A DNA stretch of 64,000 nt from Granulicella sp. WH15 (GTDB lineage Bacteria > Acidobacteriota > Terriglobia > Terriglobales > Acidobacteriaceae), in NCBI RefSeq assembly GCF_009914315.1, contig NZ_CP042596.1, positions 2,046,001-2,110,000 on the forward strand. Reading direction: 5' to 3'. Made by a program: the position numbers and the translations under genes. The notes under the pieces are model-generated. The model saw nothing but the letters and a program-made list of their open reading frames with translations. It ran no database searches and was not told the DNA's origin. Positions 25,146 through 33,337 of this stretch are shown here, piece by piece. Every line of letters starts with the position of its first letter. Within the stretch, counting starts at the first letter, position 1.

Positions 25146-26054
25146 CTAATTCTTGCGGATTGACCAAGGGCCGCCAGAGATCCAGTAGGAGTCTGTACGG
25201 GGTGGGATCGTCAATGGAACCAGAAAGCTACGCAAATCTGCGATCAACTTAAGCAGGTCATTTGGCGCAGCGTTCATGTGCTCACGTTTTAGAAAGGCTT
25301 TCCACTGCATACCCCACTGCTCCCCATATTGATCCGTCAATCCTGTGGGTATGTCAGTTGGTATGGGAGTTTCCCGTTGCTCAAAGGTTCGTTGCACAGC
25401 AGCGAACAAAACAGCACGATCCAATTCAAAGGTACGGGAGATCAGCCAAAGGTCATAGAAGTCTTTAAGCCGACTATTGGCAATCCCCAGCGTCACCATA
25501 GCGTTGAACTTTTCCGCAATTACGGTTTCAACCGGATAGGCGCGGAGATGCGGTGCTGGCGAGTCGAGGAGGGCGGGGTAGTCGATCTCGACGGGCCCCG
25601 GCGTGATGACATCCCCAAAGCCGATGTCTACCTGAATGGGTATGCGTGCGCCGTCGATGATCGCCTGGGTACGGACTCGGACCCCTCCGTACTCAACGTC
25701 TTCGCGGATCGGCACAGCCGTTATGCCCTCAACGTCGAAAGTAACGCCGTCGTCAGGAACAGGAGTTGAGCATATAGCTTTGAAGGTGTCGGCAAGTGCC
25801 TCCGGGGTGCTGGCTCCATAGCCGAGTAGATCAAGGTCTCGCGTTGGCCGGAATGGATCTGGAAGCCATGTCACAAAGAGCAATGCGCCCTTGAGGATGA
25901 AGCGGTCATGGTGCGCGGAGACACTCAGCCGGTAGAGCAGCCTCTCCAGTGCGTATCTTGTCAGAAGGATTTGATAGTCAGAGCTTTCTGCTCGTGAGCG
26001 AGCGAGGAGCCTCGCCCTTACCGAAGCTCCGACGTTACGAGTTTCATGCGGCAT
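25146..26054 (-). CDS. abiEii: AbiEii-type nucleotidyltransferase toxin
   Basis: A 302-residue toxin of the type IV AbiE system. Nucleotidyltransferase signatures are present: FILKGALLFVTWL, then TRDLDLLGYG with the paired metal-binding Asp residues, EKFNAMVTLG and the C-terminal KDFYDLWLI. AbiEii-like toxins modify tRNA 3' ends and arrest growth on phage attack. The ATG at 26054 lies inside the end of abiEi (11-bp overlap), so translation is coupled. The length is normal for the family and no damage is seen. Confidence 0.88.
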   Translation of the reverse strand: MPHETRNVGASVRARLLARSRAESSDYQILLTRYALERLLYRLSVSAHHDRFILKGALLFVTWLPDPFRPTRDLDLLGYGASTPEALADTFKAICSTPVPDDGVTFDVEGITAVPIREDVEYGGVRVRTQAIIDGARIPIQVDIGFGDVITPGPVEIDYPALLDSPAPHLRAYPVETVIAEKFNAMVTLGIANSRLKDFYDLWLISRTFELDRAVLFAAVQRTFEQRETPIPTDIPTGLTDQYGEQWGMQWKAFLKREHMNAAPNDLLKLIADLRSFLVPLTIPPRTDSYWISGGPWSIRKN

Positions 26055-26658
26055 CGGATACCACCGTTTCGACATAGGGACGCATTACCGTCCAGACCCG
26101 CGCTTTCTTCGCATATTGCCAAAGCTGATCCGGCGTACATTTGCGATGTCGAATACCTTCGCGCAGTCCTTCTATGGCTACGTCAATGCCAATCTTGTTG
26201 CGGTACCGAAAGCAGTCCACGATGGTTCGCGCAGGGTTTGTGATCGGGACTTCGCGGGATTGAATGAGATACATCTCTACTCCCTCGGTCATAGCCCATC
26301 CGCTAAACCGGACAAAGCGAATGGGCGGATAGCTGATCATAGGCCGCCATGCGGTACGTTCGATTGCCATCCACACGGCGGAAGGCATCTGGAGCGTCAG
26401 TTCATGAAATTGGAGAGCTGAGATGAGGCAGACAATTCCTTTGGGCACGAGCACAGAAGCCTCGGCAAGCATGTAAGCTGCTTCGATCTCAGTATCTGGA
26501 AGCTGGTAAAGCCCACGTGCGGGGCGAATGACTTGCTCCTCTCTGACCAGTCGCGCCAGAGTCTCCGGCTCAATGTTTTCAGCAATAAAGTCCCGAAGAC
26601 GAAGCATCCCTCTGGCCTTTAGAAGATCGAGAGCACGGGTTCGTTGAGTGGCGAGCAT
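26044..26658 (-). CDS. abiEi: AbiEi-type antitoxin / repressor
   Basis: A 204-residue AbiEi-family antitoxin with an N-terminal winged helix (ALDLLKARGMLRLRDFIAEN to RPARGLYQLPD) and a C-terminal domain (NPARTIVDCFRYRNKIGIDV). It represses the operon and blocks the AbiEii toxin without direct binding in known systems. The gene starts at 26658 just downstream of the inverted repeat at 26664-26699. Confidence 0.88.
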   Translation of the reverse strand: MLATQRTRALDLLKARGMLRLRDFIAENIEPETLARLVREEQVIRPARGLYQLPDTEIEAAYMLAEASVLVPKGIVCLISALQFHELTLQMPSAVWMAIERTAWRPMISYPPIRFVRFSGWAMTEGVEMYLIQSREVPITNPARTIVDCFRYRNKIGIDVAIEGLREGIRHRKCTPDQLWQYAKKARVWTVMRPYVETVVSDAA

Positions 26659-26663
26659 GTTAT

Positions 26664-26699
26664 AAAACCTATGCCTATTAGCATATCAGCATAGGTTTT
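26664..26699. promoter_or_regulatory. abiE operator
   Basis: Perfect inverted repeat with 11-bp arms, AAAACCTATGC (26664-26674) and GCATAGGTTTT (26689-26699), 14 bp apart and ending 5 bp before the abiEi start codon. AbiEi proteins are known to bind inverted repeats in their own promoter and repress cooperatively, which fits. Confidence 0.7.
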
Positions 26700-27020
26700 C
26701 TCACACCATCTTTGCCTGTCCTGTAATGGATTTTCTTGATCGGTACTGGCAATCGGCTCCTCGGAAGTCATTCTAAGATGACGGAAAAAACGTTTGTCGG
26801 TACTTGTCGTCAGCTACTTGGGGCGGCTATGGCGAGGCGAGGAGTGATGCCCAAGCAATGTCGCAGTGAGTGGAATGCTTTGCAGAGAAGCCCTATCCTT
26901 ATTTCGGGCGACTGATCCTACAGATTCAGACTAGGGTACATTCCGCGTTACTACGCATAACACCGTGTCCCGCTTCTCCACTGCACTCTCCATGCTCTAC
27001 TTTTATGCAGGAGAGAAGCA
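26700..27020. other. intergenic region, no gene seen
   Basis: About 320 bp between the abiE operator and the next small gene. The only structures noticed are a small inverted repeat near 26769 (GTCAT / ATGAC) and GC-rich repeats near 26830. No coding signal is convincing. Confidence 0.4.
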
Positions 27021-27275
27021 ATGGCGAAAGTGAAGTACGGGATTGCGACGTATAACCGATGGGCAGGAACCATTGACTCAGAGATCAAGGCTTCGATGGA
27101 TGGATGTTACGGCGGGTTCCATGAGTTCTTCGAGAGTGCAGGTGAGAACGGGTGGGAGTTATGCGGATGCTTCCCGTCCGGCACGATAGGCAGCAACGTC
27201 GCGCAGCCTGATGGAAGCCTTCACAAAACAACCGATCCGAGCGAATACATTACGTTCATTTTTAAGAAGGTCTAG
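27021..27275 (+). CDS. small hypothetical protein, DUF4177-like end
   Basis: An 84-residue protein with GGAGAG upstream of the ATG. The segment ENGWELCGCFPSG and the C-terminal YITFIFKKV recall DUF4177-type small proteins, which share GWEL and a final FKR. The match is weak and no function follows from it. Two Cys in GCYGG and CGC are notable for its size. Confidence 0.5.
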   Translation: MAKVKYGIATYNRWAGTIDSEIKASMDGCYGGFHEFFESAGENGWELCGCFPSGTIGSNVAQPDGSLHKTTDPSEYITFIFKKV

Positions 27276-27310
27276 CCATAAGCGAACCTTATAAAAGTGA
27301 ACTGAACACG

Positions 27311-27541
27311 ATGTCGCCCGTAGCGATCAAGCAGGACCAAAAGGACATTCATGCGCCAAAACATGACACGTGGAGAGTTGTGACTTGCGATGCCTGTGGT
27401 GACAGATTTGGCGTGGGTCCGCACCATATATATGGTTAACGCACGACTGAGCAGCTGTGTGTCGAACAGCTTCAGACAATCCTAGCTTCAGACCACAAAG
27501 CCGGACGCAAACACTTGTCCGGTTACGAACTTAATGGCTAA
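27311..27541 (+). pseudogene. small CxxC protein interrupted by a TAA stop
   Basis: ATG at 27311 opens 42 codons (ending CDACGDRFGVGPHHIYG) to a TAA at 27437-27439. The same frame then continues without further stops for 33 codons (RTTEQLCVEQLQTILASDHK) to a second TAA at 27539-27541. Together they would give about 76 residues with a zinc-knuckle CDACG. A nonsense mutation is likely; read-through or a sequencing error is possible. The ribosome binding site is poor. Confidence 0.4.
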
Positions 27542-27553
27542 TCACTCTGGAGA

Positions 27554-28255
27554 ATGAAGATGAAAGCAAAAAAACCGACTCCAAAGCGAATCATTTGGCC
27601 CCCGCGCATGACGCCTAAGAGGAAACGGGCGCTGGCTCTTCTGCAAGAGTGGGCTGACAAACGTATCGAGCTTGAATACTCCGCTCGCGCTGGCGTGATC
27701 TTCACGGGTACGCTCAGCGAGTTGAGCCTGGATGAGCGCCGAACGTCCTTTCTTTTCAGGAACGACTTTGGCGTTCATGCAGTCCTGTCGACCGATCTAT
27801 ACGACCGAATCGAAGTTACCGAGATTGGCGACCTGCCAATCAATGTCGGCTTTTTTCGTCAAGGCGATTTTAGCGATGGCTTTTCAGCTAGGCCGAAGGA
27901 TGAGCGAGCAAAACCGAAGAGAGACCTCAAGCGTGTGTGTGAACTATTTCGCCATTGGGAACGTCTCGACACAATGCTCATGGTGAACACGGGCGACGGG
28001 ATGCGCATTACCGTAGCATGTGGCAAGGTAAAGGAACTATCAGATCGTTTCATGTTCACCATCGCTGATACAGAGACGATACATTTGATCGCGCCTGACC
28101 AGAGCACCTCTGTCCACTTCGAGTCCGAGGGCGATGAAGTGAGTGTCATGCTTTACAACGATAAGTCTGGAATGCACTTTACTGTGACCAATCGCCTTGA
28201 AAGACCAGAAGATGTAATAAATCGTTTTTCCGCGCTGACAACACTCATTCAGTAG
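27554..28255 (+). CDS. hypothetical protein with internal duplication
   Basis: A 233-residue protein with a basic N-terminus (KPTPKRIIWPPRMTPKRKRA). Two copies of an approximately 65-residue domain can be aligned by eye: the first runs from LLQEWADKRIELEY to YDRIEV, the second from LFRHWERLDTMLMV to SVHFES. Shared features are an early W..R.., a central G..(E)LS, and a paired aromatic F.F followed by acidic turns. No family is recognised. GGAGAATGAAG precedes the start. Confidence 0.5.
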   Translation: MKMKAKKPTPKRIIWPPRMTPKRKRALALLQEWADKRIELEYSARAGVIFTGTLSELSLDERRTSFLFRNDFGVHAVLSTDLYDRIEVTEIGDLPINVGFFRQGDFSDGFSARPKDERAKPKRDLKRVCELFRHWERLDTMLMVNTGDGMRITVACGKVKELSDRFMFTIADTETIHLIAPDQSTSVHFESEGDEVSVMLYNDKSGMHFTVTNRLERPEDVINRFSALTTLIQ

Positions 28256-28624
28256 TCTCGACCTGTCCGTACTTAATCTCATCAAAAAGCAACAAGATAA
28301 AAACTACCTTTGTGTCCCGTAAGCTGCCTTCAGTGGAACGATAGGTTCGGATACAACGGGCAGGATGCCCGCGCTCCCGCCTGCTGCCCCCGTGGTTCCA
28401 GAAGGGTCTCTTTTTCGATGATTTCGATATTCAGTTGTTGATAACAGACCAAAGCGCTCATCGAGGTCTATTCTGAGACTTTGATCACCACAACGGCGTT
28501 TATGAGGACCAATCTCGCTATCCCAAGCTCGATGAGTGCGTTGGCCTGTTCTCGTCAATGGAGAAAAGCAGCAGAATATCTCCGAGAAGCCGATTTCAGC
28601 GGAGGAATCATAACTCCAGCCTCG
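28256..28624. other. intergenic region, no gene seen
   Basis: About 370 bp between two unrelated genes. ORFs here have low-complexity or improbable translations on both strands. A GC-rich, partly repetitive segment near 28350-28400 (GGGCAGGATGCCCGC) can form a short hairpin. No regulatory motif is assigned. Confidence 0.4.
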
Positions 28625-29410
28625 TCAGAGATTGACCTCGACAAAGTATTCGCGGATCACCGAGATCAACTCGTCAGCAGCCGGCGGGCAATATTCAGCT
28701 GAGTGGGCCAAGATGATATGAGAATAGTGCGAACCTGAGAACTTGTCCCCTGGAATGAAACGGATAGGAACAGCGGGTTCGATCGAGATGGGATGACCAA
28801 CTCTCTGCCCAAACATCATGTTGTCCGCATCCGACTTCGAGAGATGCCGGAGTTCGATGAATCCCGGATCAAACTCTTGGTTTCTGAAGAGCAGACGGTT
28901 TAGGTCAGGCGGGTAGCCGTCGTCGCGTCCGCCCTTTGCGTTGCCAGAATCTTGATCTTGAAAGGTCGGATATACGTAGGAGAGAGAGCTGATCCAGCGA
29001 TTTGCGATGGCGAAGGTTAGATAGGTACCTTCATTTAGGCGATGAACTCCTCGTTCCGGGTCGGAGCGCTCGTCAACAGGAAGCTCAAGGAACTGTGTGA
29101 GGATGTAGTGCCAGCTGGCATCGCCGTATGAAAGATCCGAGTGGGCGTCTACGTGGTCTACTTCAAAGCTCTGCGAAAGGGTACCCTCTGTCCGCCATTT
29201 CCTCCAAGCGTTGAAAGCGCCATCGTGGGTTTGGCAGAAATGACCCGGAATCTTCTGCTCGCGTGACAACCCACTCTGAGACTCCAAGAAGGTTCGGACT
29301 ACCTCTGGCGAAACACACTTATGCTCAGCATCAGAGGGCCGCCCGTCCACTGGTCCACGAACAATCGGCCAGCTGAAGAAATCGAGGTCGAGGTCGAGCA
29401 CTTTGTGCAT
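28625..29410 (-). CDS. UPF0489 family protein (arginase/deacetylase-like fold)
   Basis: A 261-residue protein with the UPF0489 signature: VLDLDLDFFSWP at the N-terminus, DHVDAHSDLSYGD (a metal-binding H/D set as in arginase folds) and EFDPGFIELRHL. The family is uncharacterised; eukaryotic C5orf22 belongs to it. Acidic and histidine residues suggest a metal-dependent hydrolase. It sits alone between accessory genes in the defence island. Start ATG near 29410; the following hairpin at 29583 is beyond its promoter. Confidence 0.75.
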   Translation of the reverse strand: MHKVLDLDLDFFSWPIVRGPVDGRPSDAEHKCVSPEVVRTFLESQSGLSREQKIPGHFCQTHDGAFNAWRKWRTEGTLSQSFEVDHVDAHSDLSYGDASWHYILTQFLELPVDERSDPERGVHRLNEGTYLTFAIANRWISSLSYVYPTFQDQDSGNAKGGRDDGYPPDLNRLLFRNQEFDPGFIELRHLSKSDADNMMFGQRVGHPISIEPAVPIRFIPGDKFSGSHYSHIILAHSAEYCPPAADELISVIREYFVEVNL

Positions 29411-29582
29411 ATGGACCAGACTATCAAGCTCTATTGGTATCAGTCTCGGGAAACGCCGTGCTCGTCAGCAGTGCTCCTGGACGTGTGCCAAATCGCCTTA
29501 TCGCAAGTGATTAGCTCTGGAATTTGGGGGCGAAGGTGTCTAGGAGTTTCGTAACAGTCTCTAAGAGGCCCGCAGAGATGGG

Positions 29583-29612
29583 GGCTGGAAGCCGCTTATG
29601 CGGCTTCCAGCC
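29583..29612. terminator. 13-bp hairpin upstream of the STAND-Mrr gene
   Basis: Perfect inverted repeat GGCTGGAAGCCGC / GCGGCTTCCAGCC around TTAT. It lies in the 363-bp gap 29411-29773, which contains no convincing gene. There is no clear T-run on either side, so it is a stable hairpin of unknown role, perhaps shielding the nuclease gene from read-through. Confidence 0.45.
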
Positions 29613-29773
29613 GGGAAGAACCCTTCTCCCGCAAACAAAAAACAATCAATGGGTGGATCTCCGCTGACAACTGGAAGCAACATGATGAGCGACGATCTTG
29701 GCGTCCATTGCTCGGGAGTAGAAGAGCCAACTAGACTGGAGGCTCGAAACATCAGGAATACGTTTCTTCACCC

Positions 29774-30907
29774 ATGGCAGATCAAAGTCAATTCGCTCCG
29801 CCTCACGCCCCTCGTCCGTTCATCGGTCGCGAGCCGGAATTGGAGTGGCTATCCGAACGGATCGGCCCTTATAGACGGCACTTTGGGGATGCCATCTCAG
29901 TTGTCGGTGAGCCTGGAATCGGAAAAACTGCGCTCGTCAGACGTTTTCTGGAGCTTCACGCTGAGGAATTGACGCCAATCTATATCGCTTGCCGCGAGTG
30001 GACGCGCGACCGCCCGAACTTCCTTGAAATCTTCGACGGTCGCAGCGTGGAATGGCGCTACCGGCGGGGCGTGACCGTAATCTTCGACGGTGCCGAAGAG
30101 GTTCCTCAGCGGCGGTTCATGGAACTTTACCGCGATGCCGTGAACTGGAAGATCGTGGAACGGGTCGTTGTCACCAGCCGGAAAGAGGTTGAGCTACGCG
30201 GAGTCGAGCAACTGGTTCTTACACGGCTTCCAGAGATCGACGCAGAAGCCTTACTGCGGGCGAAACTGTCGCTGTCGAGCATCGACGAGAAATCTGCTCT
30301 ACGCGTCATAGCCGCAGTCAATGGTCATCCTGAGGCACTCGCCATTCTCGCCACATTGGCGAATTCCATGTCGCGCGAGCAGTTGCAGCGAATCCTCTCC
30401 GGAAATCTTTACGATATCGGCGATGTGCCTGCGAGTGAGCGACGCAGCCTTGCGCTTGCTGCCAAGCCTGTGATTCTTAGCGCAACCGATGATCTGATCC
30501 AAAAACTCAAGAGAGAGCCAACGGACATTCATAAACTCACTCCTCGTCAGTACGAGGAACTGATCGCGGAATTGCTACGCGATATGGGTCACGAGGTCAT
30601 GCTGACGCAAGCAACCCGTGACGGAGGCAAGGACATTCTTGCAACGATGAAGACTGACATCGGAGACATACTCTGTCTCGTTGACGCCAAGAAATATCGC
30701 GAAGACCGCAGGATTGGTGTCGGAATGGTACGAACGCTGTACGGCACTCTAGCGGACTATCAGGCTAGCAGTGCCATGCTCGTCACAACCTCTTCGTACT
30801 CGAAAGATGCAAGGGCAATGCAGGAGAGACATCGGTATCAACTCTCGCTCAAGGACTATACGGACGTGGCTTCGTGGATTCAGAAATACGGCAAGAGCGG
30901 GCGTTAG
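29774..30907 (+). CDS. STAND-like ATPase fused to Mrr-type nuclease
   Basis: A 377-residue two-domain protein. Residues 15-230 are a P-loop ATPase: FIGREPELEWL, Walker A GEPGIGKTA (about 45-53), Walker B VTVIFDGAEEV, a sensor VVTSRKEV and the later NGHPEAL typical of STAND/NACHT proteins. Residues 255-375 are an Mrr-like restriction endonuclease: LTPRQYEELIAELLRDMGHE, catalytic Asp in RDGGKDI and CLVDAKKY in place of the usual E/Q-x-K. STAND-nucleases (for example Avs proteins) recognise phage proteins and degrade DNA, but they usually carry long sensor repeats that are absent here. The short length and nuclease at the C-terminus are unusual. Confidence 0.8.
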   Translation: MADQSQFAPPHAPRPFIGREPELEWLSERIGPYRRHFGDAISVVGEPGIGKTALVRRFLELHAEELTPIYIACREWTRDRPNFLEIFDGRSVEWRYRRGVTVIFDGAEEVPQRRFMELYRDAVNWKIVERVVVTSRKEVELRGVEQLVLTRLPEIDAEALLRAKLSLSSIDEKSALRVIAAVNGHPEALAILATLANSMSREQLQRILSGNLYDIGDVPASERRSLALAAKPVILSATDDLIQKLKREPTDIHKLTPRQYEELIAELLRDMGHEVMLTQATRDGGKDILATMKTDIGDILCLVDAKKYREDRRIGVGMVRTLYGTLADYQASSAMLVTTSSYSKDARAMQERHRYQLSLKDYTDVASWIQKYGKSGR

Positions 30908-31059
30908 CGCGCCGAAACCAGTCTTGCCGGAATCGCACTCTATGTCGTTAGGTGCCGACGGAAAGCGTGCGTGGTTAATTCATTTGCCGCGGCACAAAGG
31001 TTCCAGTAATTTGGTCAGCAACCCCGTATTAGCTATACACACCACTTGTGGAGCTTCTA

Positions 31060-31875
31060 GTGAAACTGTCCCGCCTCTACGCCATGCTTCTCGTGTTCGC
31101 CTTCCTTTTCCATCTGCCGCCTGTTGCGCGTGGTCAGGCACCAGGACAGCAGCAACAGCAACAACAGCAACAAGCGCCGATGAAGCCGAAATCGGACAGT
31201 ACCTGCACCGCAGCCGAGACGCAAGCTGCTGTGAAAGACCCAAAGCATCTCGTGCCGCTTTCTTACCTCATTCCTTGTGTCGAACAGCTCTTGGCAGAAG
31301 CTAACAAGCAGTTGGCGGCTGACCAGGAGCTGCTCAAGAAAGACAGCCCAAAGTCTGCGCCGTACCCTCCGCTGTCAACGGCGGAATTTGATTTCCAGGG
31401 TGTGACAACGTCAGACGCTACGGGAAACCTCACGATCCTCAGCGTCTTCACTGCAGGTGCAGAACGCAAGTCGAAAGCTACTCAAGAAACGGACATCACA
31501 TACTCAGTGCCTACGCCACCAGCCGCTCATGGCGGGATGTTGGAAGCGCATTCCGCAGTAGGTGATTGGTTTCGCAGATTGATCAATGACTGGAAAGCGC
31601 CTCATGGCGAAGCCCGCAGTTTGGATAAGACGCTGCCCGACGCGATCGTTTCAGCGATCAAGGAGGTCGAGCAGTATCCCACGGTCACAGGTGGAGGCGG
31701 GGAGTTGCTGTCACATCGGAAGATTGTGATCTCGATCGCGTTCGAAGTGGACAGTTCCTTCAACACAGACCTCGATTTCAGCAAGCTCACGATCGTTGGT
31801 CCCAAAGCCACGTACTCAAGAGAAAGCGACAATACGCAGACGCTGAAACTCACCTTCGAAGACAAGTCTTCCTAG
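31060..31875 (+). CDS. secreted protein, possible Trypco2-like repeats
   Basis: A 271-residue protein with a signal peptide (LYAMLLVFAFLFHLPPVARG) and a Gln-rich linker. GTG at 31060 has GGAG upstream; the in-frame GTG at 31048 is an alternative. Two segments, about residues 60-135 and 195-270, each show helix then beta-strand architecture with conserved endings (ATQETDITYSVP; NTQTLKLTFED). This pattern recalls trypsin-co-occurring domain 2, but I am not certain. It follows the STAND-Mrr gene by 152 bp on the same strand. An exported member in a nuclease cluster is unusual. Confidence 0.5.
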   Translation: MKLSRLYAMLLVFAFLFHLPPVARGQAPGQQQQQQQQQAPMKPKSDSTCTAAETQAAVKDPKHLVPLSYLIPCVEQLLAEANKQLAADQELLKKDSPKSAPYPPLSTAEFDFQGVTTSDATGNLTILSVFTAGAERKSKATQETDITYSVPTPPAAHGGMLEAHSAVGDWFRRLINDWKAPHGEARSLDKTLPDAIVSAIKEVEQYPTVTGGGGELLSHRKIVISIAFEVDSSFNTDLDFSKLTIVGPKATYSRESDNTQTLKLTFEDKSS

Positions 31876-31937
31876 TCTGCCGCGACTTGCCGAATGGCGG
31901 TCGTGCCGTGTCAAACGTATGATCTCTGAAGGTTCTT

Positions 31938-32801
31938 ATGCTCAAGAAATGCTTCATCACCGCACCCTACGGCTTGGATTTGTCTGCGTTGCAACAGGCC
32001 CTAGACGCCCAAGGCATTAGCTGGCAGTGGGCCGATGGCCTGTCGAGTGCGGTTCCGCTGATGGAGGCTATATCAAAGGCGATCCGTGAAGCTGACTTTT
32101 TACTAGCAGTCGCCTCAAGCGAAACTCTTGGTGCCAATAGTGCTCTCGAAATCGGTTTTGCGCTTGGTCGGGGCATACCTGTTGCGCTGTTGACTACAGG
32201 CACTTTCGCAATGCCGTTCGATGCGTCCAACCTGCATCATCTGAAAACCGATCTCAAAGACTCAAGACTCCTCAGCTTTCAGTTGGGTTTGCTCGTCGAA
32301 AGTCTTGCAACACCCAAGGCCAAGCGACAAGCGAAGGCGAAGTCCAAATCACCGCGAAAGATCGGGGCCCCAAAGCATGTGCAGGGGTTTGCTTCGGCCT
32401 TCGAAGAAGAAATTGCCAACCTGGTCATTGCAGCAGGTGGGCGAGTGACCGTGCCCGACCGCAGAGACAGAGATCAAGCTGTCGCAGACCTTCTGATGTG
32501 GTGCCCGGAGATGGACAAAGAGTTTTTCAATCCCGCCGCGATAGAGGTGAAAACCAGGCTCGACACGGCAACAGCCAGAGACATTCAGTTGCGGCTTGGT
32601 CATCTTGTCGCGTCTTCAGGCTTCGGCTGTGGCCTGATTATCTGTGGTACAGATCTTTCGGCGTCTGTACGCAGCAACCTTCTTTCCATTCCCAATGTTT
32701 TCGTCATTAGCCGGGCGGACTTTGAAGCTCGGTTGCGGGATCGAGAATTGGCGTCTTGGGTACGGCACGAACGAAATCGCCTTGTGCACGGGGTGCGTTG
32801 A
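31938..32801 (+). CDS. TIR-like/nucleoside-hydrolase-like domain fused to PD-(D/E)xK nuclease
   Basis: A 287-residue fusion. The N-terminal domain (about 1-125) has the pattern of TIR-like or nucleoside deoxyribosyltransferase-like folds: ITAPYG at the start, READFLLAVASS and NSALEIGFALGRGIPVALL, with a conserved Glu (residue 71) in the position of the catalytic acid. A Lys/Ala linker follows. The C-terminal domain (about 150-287) has a PD-(D/E)xK nuclease core: AVADLL (Asp184) and AIEVKTRLD (Glu203, Lys205). It overlaps the next nuclease gene by 1 bp (TGATG). Signal sensing or NAD-like cleavage linked to DNA cutting is plausible. Confidence 0.65.
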   Translation: MLKKCFITAPYGLDLSALQQALDAQGISWQWADGLSSAVPLMEAISKAIREADFLLAVASSETLGANSALEIGFALGRGIPVALLTTGTFAMPFDASNLHHLKTDLKDSRLLSFQLGLLVESLATPKAKRQAKAKSKSPRKIGAPKHVQGFASAFEEEIANLVIAAGGRVTVPDRRDRDQAVADLLMWCPEMDKEFFNPAAIEVKTRLDTATARDIQLRLGHLVASSGFGCGLIICGTDLSASVRSNLLSIPNVFVISRADFEARLRDRELASWVRHERNRLVHGVR

Positions 32802-33337
32802 TGCCGTTCCCCTTTCGCAAGATTGCGAAGCGGCTACAAGAAGGAGACGCTGCAACGACAACTGAAGAAGTCGGAGCCGCGCTCGAAGATATTATGACTT
32901 GGAGCCTGTGTGCCTTACCTGGGGTTCGCGTCCTTCATCGAGACTTCGTAAACCATGGAAACTCCGCGGAATTCGACCTGTTCCTTTTCAACAACCCTCG
33001 GCTTAGTCCCATCGAGTTTTTGCCTCAGTATCTTGTCGTTGAGTGTAAGAACTGGCAGGCAGCAGTAGGAAGCGCCACCGTTCGCGACTTTATCGGCAAG
33101 GTTGAATCAACCAGGCTAGAGGTAGGAATTCTTGTTGCCGCAAACGGCGTAACGGGCGATGCGAACGAGCGCACGGCTGCAAACGATGAGATTCGAGCAG
33201 CGTTTGATCGGCGCGGTACGAAAATTCTGATACTCACCCGCGCTGAAATCGAGGGTTTTCGTTCGGCAGACGATCTTGTGCTCCTCCTAGAAGAGAAGTT
33301 CGGTAAAGCATGTCTGCGGAGTACGACTCTCGGCTAA
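32801..33337 (+). CDS. PD-(D/E)xK nuclease-like protein
   Basis: A 178-residue protein with a restriction-endonuclease-like core: NSAEFDLFLF (Asp59) and YLVVECKNWQ (Glu81, Lys83), followed by a conserved helix VRDFIGKVESTRLEVGILVA. Such small nucleases occur as partners in defence operons. Its ATG overlaps the stop of the upstream fusion protein, so the two are coupled and probably form one functional pair. It converges with the membrane protein gene at 33334, sharing 4 bp. Confidence 0.72.
   Translation: MPFPFRKIAKRLQEGDAATTTEEVGAALEDIMTWSLCALPGVRVLHRDFVNHGNSAEFDLFLFNNPRLSPIEFLPQYLVVECKNWQAAVGSATVRDFIGKVESTRLEVGILVAANGVTGDANERTAANDEIRAAFDRRGTKILILTRAEIEGFRSADDLVLLLEEKFGKACLRSTTLG

Noticed and set aside
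28304..28558. 84-residue minus-strand ORF in the gap before the UPF0489 gene
   Set aside because: Arg/Gly-rich translation, no start signal, no domain.
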